From Clostridiales bacterium (GTDB taxonomy: Bacteria > Bacillota > Clostridia > Oscillospirales > UBA644), in contig JAEEJO010000053.1 of NCBI GenBank assembly GCA_016281915.1, positions 1 through 44,435 on the forward strand: DNA of 44,435 bases, given 5' to 3'. Shown here in pieces: positions 16,794 through 25,600 of this stretch. The translations under genes were made by a program, and so were the position numbers. The notes under the pieces are model-generated. The model was not told the origin of the DNA and searched no databases. It saw nothing but the letters and a program-made list of their open reading frames with translations. Position 1 is the first letter of the stretch, and the number at the start of each line of letters is the position of its first letter.

Positions 16794-17288
16794 ATGGCTC
16801 TTTACTTGAAACAGCTGTCATTATCTGATTCCCTAGAAACATATGAAATGCTTCAAAGGATCGGTGAAAATGAAAATGAATTTAAGAATACTGCACATGG
16901 TTTGACTGAAGATGAATTCAAAATATGGCTTGTGCAGCAAGATGAATGGTCAAAAGGACTGAATCTTCCAAATGGTTATGTACCGCAAACCATCTATTGG
17001 TTTTATGACAATGACCAAATAGTGGGAATTGGAAAGATTCGACATCGGCTAAATGATAATTCACGCTATATAGGAGGCAATGTTGGGTATGCCATCGACC
17101 CGGTATTTCGTGGTAAGGGATATGCCACCAAATTCCTTGTCTTGTTGATTGAACAAGCAAGACAAAACGAAATAGAGGAGATTCTTCTTACAGTTGAGCG
17201 GTTTAATCCTGCTTCGAAACGTGTTATAGAAAAAGCGGGAGGAATTCTCATAAAAGAGACCTCTGATAGATGGTACTTTAATTTCTAG
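16794..17288 (+). CDS. GNAT family N-acetyltransferase (RimJ/RimL-like)
   Basis: About 164 residues. GNVGYAIDPVFRGKGYATKFL is the acetyl-CoA pyrophosphate-binding region (RxGxGxA form) and VERFNPASKRVIEKAGG is the conserved C-terminal helix-turn of RimJ/RimL-type GNATs. It is expected to acetylate an amine in the cytosol; in this setting the substrate may be an amino sugar or an amino-alcohol used in decoration. GGAG at 16781-16784 lies 9 nt before ATG 16794 but only 3 nt before ATG 16788, so 16794 is preferred. The gene is adjacent to licD and followed by an aminotransferase whose ribosome site overlaps its stop. Confidence 0.88.
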   Translation: MALYLKQLSLSDSLETYEMLQRIGENENEFKNTAHGLTEDEFKIWLVQQDEWSKGLNLPNGYVPQTIYWFYDNDQIVGIGKIRHRLNDNSRYIGGNVGYAIDPVFRGKGYATKFLVLLIEQARQNEIEEILLTVERFNPASKRVIEKAGGILIKETSDRWYFNF

Positions 17289-17302
17289 GAGGGAGCAAGA
17301 AA

Positions 17303-18361
17303 ATGTATTATACAAACCCGACTATAACTGATCTTGTAAGAATATTTGATCAAAATGAACGAAAGGATTATTTGCGTCTTGATCTGAATGAGAATCCTGG
17401 TGGATTGCCGAATGAGTTTATAAAAGAAGTTTTAGCAGATGTGACACCTCAGTTTGTTGCACAGTACCCTGAAACCTTACATTTCACTGAAGTGCTGGCA
17501 AAATATCTTAACACTGATATAAGACATTTATGCCTTGTTAACGGATCTGCAGAAGGTATTCGTTATATAATTCAGGCTTTCACAAGCGAAAATGGACGCA
17601 TTGTGGGTGTCGTTCCGTCTTATTTTATGTTTCAGGTCTATTCTGAAATGTATGGGAGAAATTTTGTTAAGGTATCATATAACGAAGATTTAAGCATGAA
17701 TATTGATAACATTATTCGTGAATTGACAGACGATACTCAATTATTAATACTTCTAAATCCCAACAATCCTATGGGGAATGTGTATTCAGATGAGGAGTTT
17801 GAACGAATAATGAAGGTGGCAAAAGAACGGCATATTAATATTCTTATTGATGAAGCCTATCATTATTTCTATCCTAAAACGTTTATAAAATATGCTCTGG
17901 AGGGAGAGCATGTGTTTGTGACGCGCACATTCTCGAAGCTCTTTTCCATGGCTGGTTGCCGCTTGGGATATGTGGCAGGCTGGCCTGAAGGAATTAAGAT
18001 GGTGCAAAAAATGTGTACTCCACACAACACAAATGCGTTTGCTATGAAATTTGCAGAGGCTATTCTTGAAACACCAGGAATGATAGATACACTTATTCAT
18101 AATTTTAAAGAAGGACGTCAATTCCTAATCGATTGGCTTGATACCCACGAATACTCACATAAAGGAGAAGCGGGGAACTTTATTTTTATTAAGCCCAAGA
18201 CTGACGCACAATCAATCGTGGATCGTATGAAGTCGCAGAAAAAGATTCTGATAAAAACATACCCTAATGTTGGAGAGTTTGGAAACTGCCTTCGTGTTTC
18301 TATAGGCGAGAAAAAGTATATGCAGATATTTGTCGATGCGTTACAGGAATTGGATCGATAG
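17303..18361 (+). CDS. HisC/CobD-like class I PLP-dependent aminotransferase or decarboxylase
   Basis: 352 residues, the size of histidinol-phosphate aminotransferases and threonine-phosphate decarboxylases. DLNENPGGLPN at the N-terminus, LLNPNNPMGNVY in the middle, IDEAYHYFYP and the Schiff-base lysine in RTFSKLFSMAGCRLGY are fold-type I landmarks, and LRVSIG near the end supplies the phosphate-binding arginine. No other his genes are present, so histidine synthesis is unlikely. Placed between licD/GNAT and a cytidylyltransferase, it may make an amino-alcohol phosphate for CDP activation by transamination or decarboxylation. That role is inference. AGGAGGGAG upstream supports ATG 17303. Confidence 0.88.
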   Translation: MYYTNPTITDLVRIFDQNERKDYLRLDLNENPGGLPNEFIKEVLADVTPQFVAQYPETLHFTEVLAKYLNTDIRHLCLVNGSAEGIRYIIQAFTSENGRIVGVVPSYFMFQVYSEMYGRNFVKVSYNEDLSMNIDNIIRELTDDTQLLILLNPNNPMGNVYSDEEFERIMKVAKERHINILIDEAYHYFYPKTFIKYALEGEHVFVTRTFSKLFSMAGCRLGYVAGWPEGIKMVQKMCTPHNTNAFAMKFAEAILETPGMIDTLIHNFKEGRQFLIDWLDTHEYSHKGEAGNFIFIKPKTDAQSIVDRMKSQKKILIKTYPNVGEFGNCLRVSIGEKKYMQIFVDALQELDR

Positions 18362-18376
18362 TGAGGATTGCGCGGT

Positions 18377-19627
18377 ATGGTCAAAGTAATAACCTATGGA
18401 TCATATGATATGTTGCATTATGGCCATATTAGGTTGCTTGAAAGAGCAAAGGCTCTGGGAGACTATTTGATAGTTGGTGTTACCTCGGACGATTATGATA
18501 AAACGAGAGGTAAAATAAATCTTCAACAATCCTTAATGGAGCGGATAGAAGCGGTACGTGCAACGGGCATTCCTGATGAAGTAATTGTTGAAGAGTACGA
18601 AGGTCAAAAAATAGACGATATCAGGAGATATAATATTGATATTTTTACAGTCGGTTCTGATTGGGAAGGCTATTTTGATTACCTAGGGGAATACTGTAAA
18701 GTCATATATTTACCTCGAACAGAAGGAGTTTCAAGCTCGGAAATTAGAGCTGAAAAGAGGCACTTGACCATTAGAATTATAGGGGAATCGGCAATTGGCA
18801 ACAAATTTAAATCAGAATGTAAATATGTTAATGGCGTGGACGTAGGTGAGGAAAATGCTTCTGCATATTATCTCGTATCTGCTCCGGATAGGCATTATGA
18901 TCAAATAGTTGACGCGATTACTGCTGGAAAACATGTATTATGTGAGGCTCCAATCGCTTTGTCGGCTGAGAAATGCGCTAATGCATATCAGTTAGCTAAA
19001 GAAAAAGGCTGTATTTTAATGGAGGGGATTAAAACTGCATATTCTACAGCTTACTCAAGACTGATACTTCTGGCCAAAACAGGAAAAATCGGTGACATAC
19101 TGTCTGTTGATGTTACATGTACAAGTATGAAGTACCTTGGAGATGAAATTGAGAATAACTGGAATAGTATTTGCGCATGGGGACCTACAGCGATGCTTCC
19201 AGTTTTCCACCTCTTGGGAACTAAATATGTAAAGAAAAGCATAGTATCTCATATTCTTGACGATAATAAGAACTTTGACGGTTTCACTAAAATTGACTTC
19301 ATATATAAAAATGCGGTTGCTTCAATTAAGGTAGGTAAAGGCGCCAAGTCAGAGGGTGAATTGATTATTACAGGCACGAAAGGTTACATTTATGTGCCGG
19401 CTCCATGGTGGAAGACAGATTATTTTGAGATAAGATATGAAAACGCTTCCGATAATAGAAGGTATTTTTATCAATTAGATGGAGAAGGCATCCGATATGA
19501 GATTGTGGCATTTACAAAAGCGATTGAAGATGGTAAGAAGGACTTATATATAAGTGAGGAAGTGTCTGAAGCCATAAGTGGAGTTATTGGGGCTTTTTAC
19601 GATAAAGAAGACATAATTTATATTTAA
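18377..19627 (+). CDS. Fusion: TagD-like cytidylyltransferase plus Gfo/Idh/MocA-type oxidoreductase domain
   Basis: About 416 residues. Residues 1-127 form a nucleotidyltransferase of the glycerol-3-phosphate cytidylyltransferase type: TYGSYDMLHYGH with H14 and H17 (HxGH), and RTEGVSSSEIR near 114-124 in place of TagD's RTxGISTT. From about 131 it reads as a Gfo/Idh/MocA protein (HYDQIVDAITAGKHVLCE, then MEGIKTAYS). The Rossmann loop is GESAIG instead of GxGxxG, the region after it is short, and the catalytic EKP motif is EAP (A191). The second domain may therefore be inactive or changed in chemistry. ATG 18377 is preferred over the upstream TTG 18368. It probably makes a CDP-polyol or CDP-amino-alcohol for LicD. 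Confidence 0.88.
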   Translation: MVKVITYGSYDMLHYGHIRLLERAKALGDYLIVGVTSDDYDKTRGKINLQQSLMERIEAVRATGIPDEVIVEEYEGQKIDDIRRYNIDIFTVGSDWEGYFDYLGEYCKVIYLPRTEGVSSSEIRAEKRHLTIRIIGESAIGNKFKSECKYVNGVDVGEENASAYYLVSAPDRHYDQIVDAITAGKHVLCEAPIALSAEKCANAYQLAKEKGCILMEGIKTAYSTAYSRLILLAKTGKIGDILSVDVTCTSMKYLGDEIENNWNSICAWGPTAMLPVFHLLGTKYVKKSIVSHILDDNKNFDGFTKIDFIYKNAVASIKVGKGAKSEGELIITGTKGYIYVPAPWWKTDYFEIRYENASDNRRYFYQLDGEGIRYEIVAFTKAIEDGKKDLYISEEVSEAISGVIGAFYDKEDIIYI

Positions 19628-19659
19628 CCACGAAAAACAATCTTGACTTGGAGGACGAG

Positions 19660-20691
19660 ATGGAACACAATCTCCTAGCAAGCAAGCAAGCAAGCAAGCT
19701 TCAAAATCTGCCTTTAGTAAAGACTGCTTTAATGCTATGTGTCATAGCTGGTCACTCAGTGAACTTCTGGAAGGGAACATGGTTCACAGCAGTTGAACCT
19801 GTAGAACTTAGCACGAGCTTAAGTTGGATATCCGATTTCATGAATGCGTTTCATATTTTTGCATTCACCCTCGTTTCTGGCTATCTATTCTATTATTTGA
19901 AAATCGAACAGGGAAAATATAAGGAGTTCCAGACGTTTCTGATTGGAAAGATGAAGCGGCTCATTGTTCCATATGTTTTTCTATGTATAATCTGGGTCAT
20001 TCCTGTAGCAGAGTATTTCTTCCATTACAGTATAGCAGACGTAATTGACCGGTATGTCCTTGGGATAAATCCTAATCAGCTATGGTTTCTATTAATGCTC
20101 TTCTGGGTGTATGTGATCGCATGGCCGCTGGCAGGAGTCTTTGATAGGAAACCTTTAATAGGCGGAATAGTTGTTGTTGGATTATATGCGGTCGGTATGG
20201 TCGGCAGTAGATTTGTTCCGAATTACTTCTTCATCTGGCGCAGTTGCGAATATGTTTTATATTTCTGGATTGGATTTATGATGCGGAAGTTGGCAGCAGT
20301 CTTTGGACGGATAAAATGGTATGTGTGGCCGACCACATTTATTGTCCTCTTCATAGCGTGGGAGATGTTAAATAGTGGTGCAATCCACAGTCTGCTGGAA
20401 ATTGCAGTTCATGTAACCGGTTCAATTACTGTTTTTGAAGCTCTAGGCACATTAGCAAAGAGAATAGACTGGAACAAAGCTTGGTTCCAACACCTTAGCA
20501 ATAAGACGATGCCTATGTATCTTTTCCACCAGCAGATCATCTATTTCATGATTTTCTGGCTTAACGGAAAGGTTAACCCGTATATTCACGCTGGAATCAA
20601 CTTTATCGTTGCCGTGGTATGTAGCTTCCTGATTAGCTGTTTGCTGATGCGCTGGAAGGTGACAAGATTCCTGATCGGGGAGAAGGCATAA
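19660..20691 (+). CDS. Acyltransferase family 3 membrane protein with a tetranucleotide repeat at its 5' end
   Basis: About 343 residues with around ten membrane segments. LVKTALMLCVIAGHSVNFW contains the catalytic histidine context of acyltransferase-3 proteins (usually near the end of helix 1), and NQLWFLLMLFWVYVIAW is a typical helix of the family. These proteins O-acetylate or otherwise acylate surface glycans across the membrane. GGAGG at 19650-19654 precedes ATG 19660. Codons 7-14 (LASKQASKL) are made by AGCA units at 19677-19699, so slippage would shift the frame very early. The current frame is open. It is the last gene of the polysaccharide operon. Confidence 0.88.
   Translation: MEHNLLASKQASKLQNLPLVKTALMLCVIAGHSVNFWKGTWFTAVEPVELSTSLSWISDFMNAFHIFAFTLVSGYLFYYLKIEQGKYKEFQTFLIGKMKRLIVPYVFLCIIWVIPVAEYFFHYSIADVIDRYVLGINPNQLWFLLMLFWVYVIAWPLAGVFDRKPLIGGIVVVGLYAVGMVGSRFVPNYFFIWRSCEYVLYFWIGFMMRKLAAVFGRIKWYVWPTTFIVLFIAWEMLNSGAIHSLLEIAVHVTGSITVFEALGTLAKRIDWNKAWFQHLSNKTMPMYLFHQQIIYFMIFWLNGKVNPYIHAGINFIVAVVCSFLISCLLMRWKVTRFLIGEKA
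19677..19699 (+). repeat. Tetranucleotide tract (AGCA)5.75 within the acyltransferase coding start
   Basis: Five complete AGCA units plus AGC, 23 bp without interruption, begin 17 bp after the ATG. A unit number change not divisible by three shifts the reading frame, the arrangement seen in contingency genes. Confidence 0.9.
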
Positions 20692-20782
20692 CTCTCAAAA
20701 GTTCCTTGCAACTAATCTTGGCTATGGCGGGGAATCCATACGGGGAAAGCGCACGAGTGAGGAACAGGGAAAGGAGGCCAAA

Positions 20783-21859
20783 ATGATACCGGACCTAGAA
20801 CCATATTGGAAAAAGCTCGTTTCAACAGGTCTCCGCTTCCTCCAAGACCAGGGGAATACTGCTGCGGTTGCAGTCATAAAGAACGCCATCCTTAGTGTTG
20901 ACTTTAACAATCACGATAATTGGGACGGCGGTATTGATTATTGGGATCTGGCCTTCCATCTGAAGTATAGAGATTTTACTGCTATCGCTGGTGAGAAAGA
21001 TAAAATCGAAGGCGAAATACTGACAGTTCTTGAACAGTTTCACACAGATGGAAGAGATCGTCTTGCCAACGTTATAATCCAGCCGATGATTGAACAATAC
21101 ATTGATTGGAACGCAATCCTTCCGGCAACAAAAGAAAGTACCATCGCTCTAATACGGGAAGAACAGAAGATGCTTTCTGATGTGGCGACTGGGAAGATAT
21201 CCTTCAAAGAAGATGGCATTGAGGACGCATACCAAGAGAGGCACCTTCAAATTCTCACTATAGCGGATAAGGCAGGATTTGATTACCCTGTGACGGCAAA
21301 CACTCTTGTTGAATGGTGGGGCGAAGTTAGACTGCTTTCGAGCTATGCAGAGAGACGGGAATACATCTCACAGAAGTTTTCGCCTCTGCTAAAAATGCTG
21401 AGAGAATCTGAAGATAATGGCACAGATGTGAGTTTCCAACAAATAGCTACCAGATCTGGAACAGTTCAAAAAGCGGTAGAAGATGCTGAAGTTTTTATTC
21501 GTGAAGGACGCTACGACTCTGCCGTTGATCGTGTTCACACAGCATTCCATGGCTATTTGAGACAGGTACTCACAGATCATCGTGTGACTTACGGAGCAGA
21601 AGATGGACTACCTGCATTGTTTGCGAAGCTTCACTGGTATTATGGGGATTCAATTCAACCAGCAGATGTCGCGGAGCGATTGAAGACGATTCTTCGTAGT
21701 GCAGGTGGTATGATAAATGCGGTGAATGAACTGCGAAATAACAACACGATTGCTCATCCCAACGGACAGTTGATACAGAAGAGGGAAGCGCAGCTGGTAA
21801 TCAGGTTGGTAAATGCTGTAGTTGATTATATCGAGGACGTAGAAAATGGAATCGCGTGA
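20783..21859 (+). CDS. Abortive infection family protein with C-terminal HEPN-like motif
   Basis: 358 residues, predicted soluble and helical. The C-terminal half (EDAEVFIREGRYDSAVDRVHTAFHGYLRQVL, then LKTILRSAGGMINAVNELRNNNTIAHPN) matches the abortive-infection C-terminal (Abi_C) family. R318-N-N-N-T-I-A-H325 is an R-x6-H motif of the HEPN ribonuclease type. Such proteins are thought to kill or stall phage-infected cells by cleaving RNA; this one has not been tested. AAAGGAGG precedes ATG 20783. It lies between the polysaccharide operon and cas9, and a small ORF overlaps its end. The trigger and the role of the N-terminal half are unknown. Confidence 0.85.
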   Translation: MIPDLEPYWKKLVSTGLRFLQDQGNTAAVAVIKNAILSVDFNNHDNWDGGIDYWDLAFHLKYRDFTAIAGEKDKIEGEILTVLEQFHTDGRDRLANVIIQPMIEQYIDWNAILPATKESTIALIREEQKMLSDVATGKISFKEDGIEDAYQERHLQILTIADKAGFDYPVTANTLVEWWGEVRLLSSYAERREYISQKFSPLLKMLRESEDNGTDVSFQQIATRSGTVQKAVEDAEVFIREGRYDSAVDRVHTAFHGYLRQVLTDHRVTYGAEDGLPALFAKLHWYYGDSIQPADVAERLKTILRSAGGMINAVNELRNNNTIAHPNGQLIQKREAQLVIRLVNAVVDYIEDVENGIA

Positions 21860-22064
21860 GCTATGGATCTCATATCACGAAAGATATTGTTATTTAAAGG
21901 GCATTTGTAGTATTCTCGATAAATGCGGTACTTCTATAGAATTAAAAAACATGGTTGAGAAGATTATTGATTACTACACGAAGTTTCAAAATAATCATGT
22001 TGTTCTTTTAGTTTCAACTACTTATATTCATGCTCTATTATGTGTCGATATCCTCTTGTTATAA
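21846..22064 (+). CDS. Small ORF overlapping the abi gene, function unknown
   Basis: 72 residues starting at ATG 21846, overlapping the last 14 bp of the abi gene, with GAGGA about 8 nt upstream. The first half is charged and helical; the last 20 residues are hydrophobic (VVLLVSTTYIHALLCVDILLL with one break) and could be a membrane segment. The stop lies 4 nt before a terminator stem, so the ORF sits where a second operon gene would. I recognise no family. It could be a partner of the Abi protein or a chance frame. Confidence 0.4.
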   Translation: MESRELWISYHERYCYLKGICSILDKCGTSIELKNMVEKIIDYYTKFQNNHVVLLVSTTYIHALLCVDILLL

Positions 22065-22068
22065 AAAA

Positions 22069-22113
22069 TCCTCCCATGATATATCCTTATAGTGTGTCAT
22101 AGGAGGACTTCTT
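22069..22113. terminator. Intrinsic terminator after the abi operon, possibly bidirectional
   Basis: An 11-bp stem with one mismatch (22069-22079 TCCTCCCATGA with 22097-22107 TCATAGGAGGA) is followed by CTTCTTTT on the plus strand. The preceding ATAAAAAA gives a T-run on the minus strand. Confidence 0.7.
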
Positions 22114-22157
22114 TTAATGACCTTTTTATGGACTTGTTATGTTTTCGAACATTTTTT

Positions 22158-22346
22158 TTATTTTATTTGGTTTACCCGCTTGTCAATCCGGTGATCGATA
22201 TTCGTGAAAATATTCCGCGTATTGAATTGAATGAGGACGCTGTAATACGGAATGTCATACTGTTCCATAGCGGCACCATCATTGGGATTTTCCTCATCCA
22301 AATCAGGTGCTTTTTCATGTTCAAATAAGCGGCAGAGTAATTCTCC
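22158..22346 (-). pseudogene. Unidentified minus-strand coding-like remnant without a start codon
   Basis: After an in-frame TAG at 22347-22349 the minus frame stays open for 62 codons to TAA 22158-22160. The peptide (LLCRLFEHEKAP, then YDIPYYSVLIQFNT and IDHRIDKRVNQIK) looks more protein-like than the plus-strand frames, but there is no plausible start and its 5' end lies inside the CRISPR repeat. I do not recognise it. It may be the tail of a gene displaced or cut during decay of the cas region. Confidence 0.25.
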
Positions 22347-22422
22347 CTATAAAATTACACTACTCTCAAACTTTATGGTGTTAGACCTCATTCGGTGTTT
22401 GTTTAGTTCCATATAAATTACA
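22336..22422 (-). CRISPR. Degenerate CRISPR remnant: one type II repeat, one probable spacer and a partial repeat
   Basis: Read on the minus strand, 22371 to about 22343 gives a type II repeat start (GTTTGAGAGTAGTG, then TAATTTTATAGGGAG). It pairs with the tracrRNA anti-repeat at 26919-26949 over 11 + 9 + 6 bp with the Cas9-type GA/GAGT bulge. Its 3' seven bases look eroded. Upstream on the same strand, 22372-22400 is a 29-nt segment of spacer length, preceded by a partial repeat at 22401-22422 (TGTAATTTATATGGAACTAAAC) whose 5' half is not recognisable. The order spacer then repeat is that of a type II crRNA, so one guide could still be made. Confidence 0.65.
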
Positions 22423-22654
22423 GCCTTTTCATCCTCGAATTTGAGCGGATCCATATCCGTTTTCGACCACTACAAAGTCTAAAATTCCGGGAAGAATGGC
22501 GTAAGAAGAACTAAAAATGAAGATAATATCAAAAGCAGTCTGAACAACTGTCTTCAATAAAGCGTTTTTCAAGGCGTATATAATAATTGCTACATTTTCA
22601 AGCTTATCATATAATCCTTCCTGAATCTGCAAGAGATTACAACTGTTATTCTGA
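22423..22654. other. Short non-coding or decayed stretch between the CRISPR remnant and cas9
   Basis: This is where cas1 would be expected in a type II operon. A minus-strand frame 22429-22632 of 67 codons with a TTG start exists, but its product (LYDKLENVAIIIYALKN and so on) shows no Cas1, Cas2 or Csn2 signature. I see nothing else supportable. Confidence 0.4.
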
Positions 22655-25600
22655 TCATAAAAGCTCCAGAAGATTTCCTGAACGCTTTTCCCATAAGCCC
22701 GAAGGGGAGCGATCTATGATACAGGCTGTATTATACTGTTTTTTCCAGTTCTGAAGATTTGAACTGAAGCTGACTGTCGATCCGGCATGGGCAACGCCTT
22801 CGATCAGGGTCAAATCTATACCCGATGAAACCGAGCCGAAAACCTGGATGATTTTCATAAGCGCTTTTGACTGTTCGATGATTCCGAGGGAGATAAACGC
22901 TTCTCTTCCTCTGATAATTGCCTGTACAGGAGAATTAATGCGCTTTGTATATATTCCGTCTGTCAGTTTGTCAAGGAGAAGATCGTAAAGTTCAATATTC
23001 TGTTCAGAAGTTACTTTATCAAAATCCGGGTCATATTGGTAATTCGGGTTGGCGGAGGATTTCACAACAACGGATTCAAGCTTTTTTATGTATTCTTCAT
23101 GCGCATACGAAAGCTTAAGCTGAACAAACGGAGCCATAACAACAGCCTTTCCTCCGTTTCCGGTGCCAGATAACGTAAACTCAAATCCGTCAAGGGAAAT
23201 AACTGTATTAATCTTTACGGAACGCATTCCAAGCGGAAAAGATATATCTGAAGGTATCTTTCGGAATATTTGGAAAATACGTGTCTTGATATATTCGACT
23301 GCATACGTACTGTCCGTAAGAACCTGATCTGCAGACATAAGCTCAATAGGAACAAGCATTACGTTATTCTTTTTTGATTCTACGTATTTCGTCAAAATGA
23401 AGAACGATATCGAAGGTTTGTTGTATCCACCGTATACTGCGGTATTAAGGCCTTTTTTCCTCGGAACAAGACCTTTAGCTTTTTTTACAGGTAGTTGATC
23501 GAAAAATCCTCCGCGCCTGCAAAACGCGTACTTGGAAGTGTGAATGCTGTTCTTAAGTATGGTCTTTCTGACAGTATTAAAGCTTTCGCTGCCGTTCCAG
23601 ACGACTGTGTCACCATTTTTTACTGTTTTGCCTGAGAATACAGGGTTTCCGTATGCGTCGATAATTGGTTCCCGCACCTGAGCGCGTTCACCTGAAGAGC
23701 GTTTAACGATTTCTTCTTTTGTTTTGAATTCGCCGAAAAGTTTCGATAACTTGATATTGTATTGATCGTTGTTCTGCTTGGTTTTAAGGAACCACTGCTT
23801 TGTGAAATGCTCTGTATACACATTGCCGCAGACAATACTTAGATATGCGTCCTTTGCGTGGTGAAGATCATTTACGCTTCTGCATTTAAGCATACCAAAC
23901 TCTTGACGGAAATCAGAAACGAGGTCTGCTTGGACATAGACAATTTTGGTGCCCGGATATTTTTCCTTGAGAATCGCCGCCATAGCTTTTGTTGACTGTC
24001 TCGTTTCAACAAGCTGACGGTTGATAAAGCCCCATTCTTCATCCTCGGAAAAACCTGTTCGTCTTGTGAGTCTGTTATATTTTTCCGGTTCCATCAGTCC
24101 GTGATCTCTTAGATATTTCCAGAACGGCGTCATTTTATTTCTCCATGCAGAAGGAACTGGATATGAATCGCCTTTATCCTTATTATACGTAGAAAGAACA
24201 AGAACTTTATTATTGAGGATGTTGTCGTCTTTTACCTTAGACTGCGGATAGATATGATCTATGTTGTATGTGCCGTCTGTAAGTTTGTTGATATCGATAG
24301 TCTCGCCAGAATACATGCATTTGCCAAGCTGAAGGTAATAAAGGAAAAGGGCTTCACTCTGAAGACGGCTATCCGCAGCGTCTCCCATTTTTTCAAGATT
24401 CTCAGCAAAAGCTCTTGCTGTCTCATCTTTTATCTGTTTATACAGTTCAATAAGGCGGTCTTTTCTCGAGACGGTTCTCTTACCTTTTTTACTTTCATCG
24501 CCGTCTCTTGCCATTTCAACAAATATTTTTTCAGGTGCGGAGCCTAGAGCCTTTACTACGTCGTCAACGACTGCTAGAGTTCTGAAGATGGGCCTTTTTA
24601 CCGTATTGGAAACACACATCTCATCCAGCCTTTCGTCAAGCGTTATCGGATGCTCTGCATAGTAAGACTGAACATAATTATTTATCTGCTCAAGAAACGT
24701 ATATTTGTCGCTGAACAGCTCCGTAATATTAACGTTGCGATTCCATAAAAAATATATAACAGTTCCGACCTCACCCGAATTCTTTTCAGTTCCTTCTAAT
24801 TCGCATAAAAACTCACCGGAAAGTCTGCCGAAATCGCTGAATTTCTGAGAGCAGATGTATTTTCTGTCATCAGAGGACAACTCGGAGTAGTTCTTATCGA
24901 GCCATTTTCTGAAGCGAAGCCTGTCTTCCGTGTAAGTTAAATGCCTGATGATATCCTCAACATTTTCCTCATTCAATACTTTTCTCTGAAGAATGTTCTT
25001 GAATATTATATGAGACGATAAGGATGATTTTATATTAGAATCGACGCCGGATATTTTGTCCTGATCTTCCTTGGTTATAATGTTATTAGCAAGTAAATAT
25101 TCCCTTATTGAGTTCAGAGATACTTTTTTCTTGGCAAGGAATATGTTATTGTATATATCCTGTTTGACCGAAACAGATACAGGAACACCGTTGATTATCA
25201 TGGTGTTGATTTCGTTAAGGACCTCAAACTTTTCATAAAGCAGAGATCTTTTTGGTAGTACGTCTTTGCCGGGAAGGTATGTACAGGAGTTCGTCATCTT
25301 ATTGATAAAGGCTTGCTCGCTTTCATCAAGATCTACCTTTTCGTCAAAATTCCACGGATATATTTTACCTTCTGCCATTCTCCTGATCCAGGAATATGGG
25401 CTTTTGCCGTTCAGCGGACCGACATAATACGGAACGCGAAATCTCATTATCGACAGAAGCTTATCTTTTGCCGTATATCCGTCAGTATCTTTTTGGGAGA
25501 GGAAGGGGAGGTATTCGGAAGCGTTTTCAAGAATTATCTGAAGCTCTTTGTAATAAAGCTGATACGGGATAACTCTGTTATCGACGGTTACCTGCTTTGG

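Noticed and set aside
17303..18361. HisC-like gene as part of histidine biosynthesis
   Set aside because: No other his genes in the window; neighbours are all polysaccharide decoration genes.
21846..22064. Small ORF after abi as a recognised antitoxin
   Set aside because: Position is suggestive but no antitoxin family features are visible, so it is listed only as an unknown small ORF.
22429..22632. 67-codon minus-strand frame after cas9 as a possible cas1, cas2 or csn2
   Set aside because: TTG start, no conserved Cas1 or Cas2 residues, and too short for Cas1 or Csn2.
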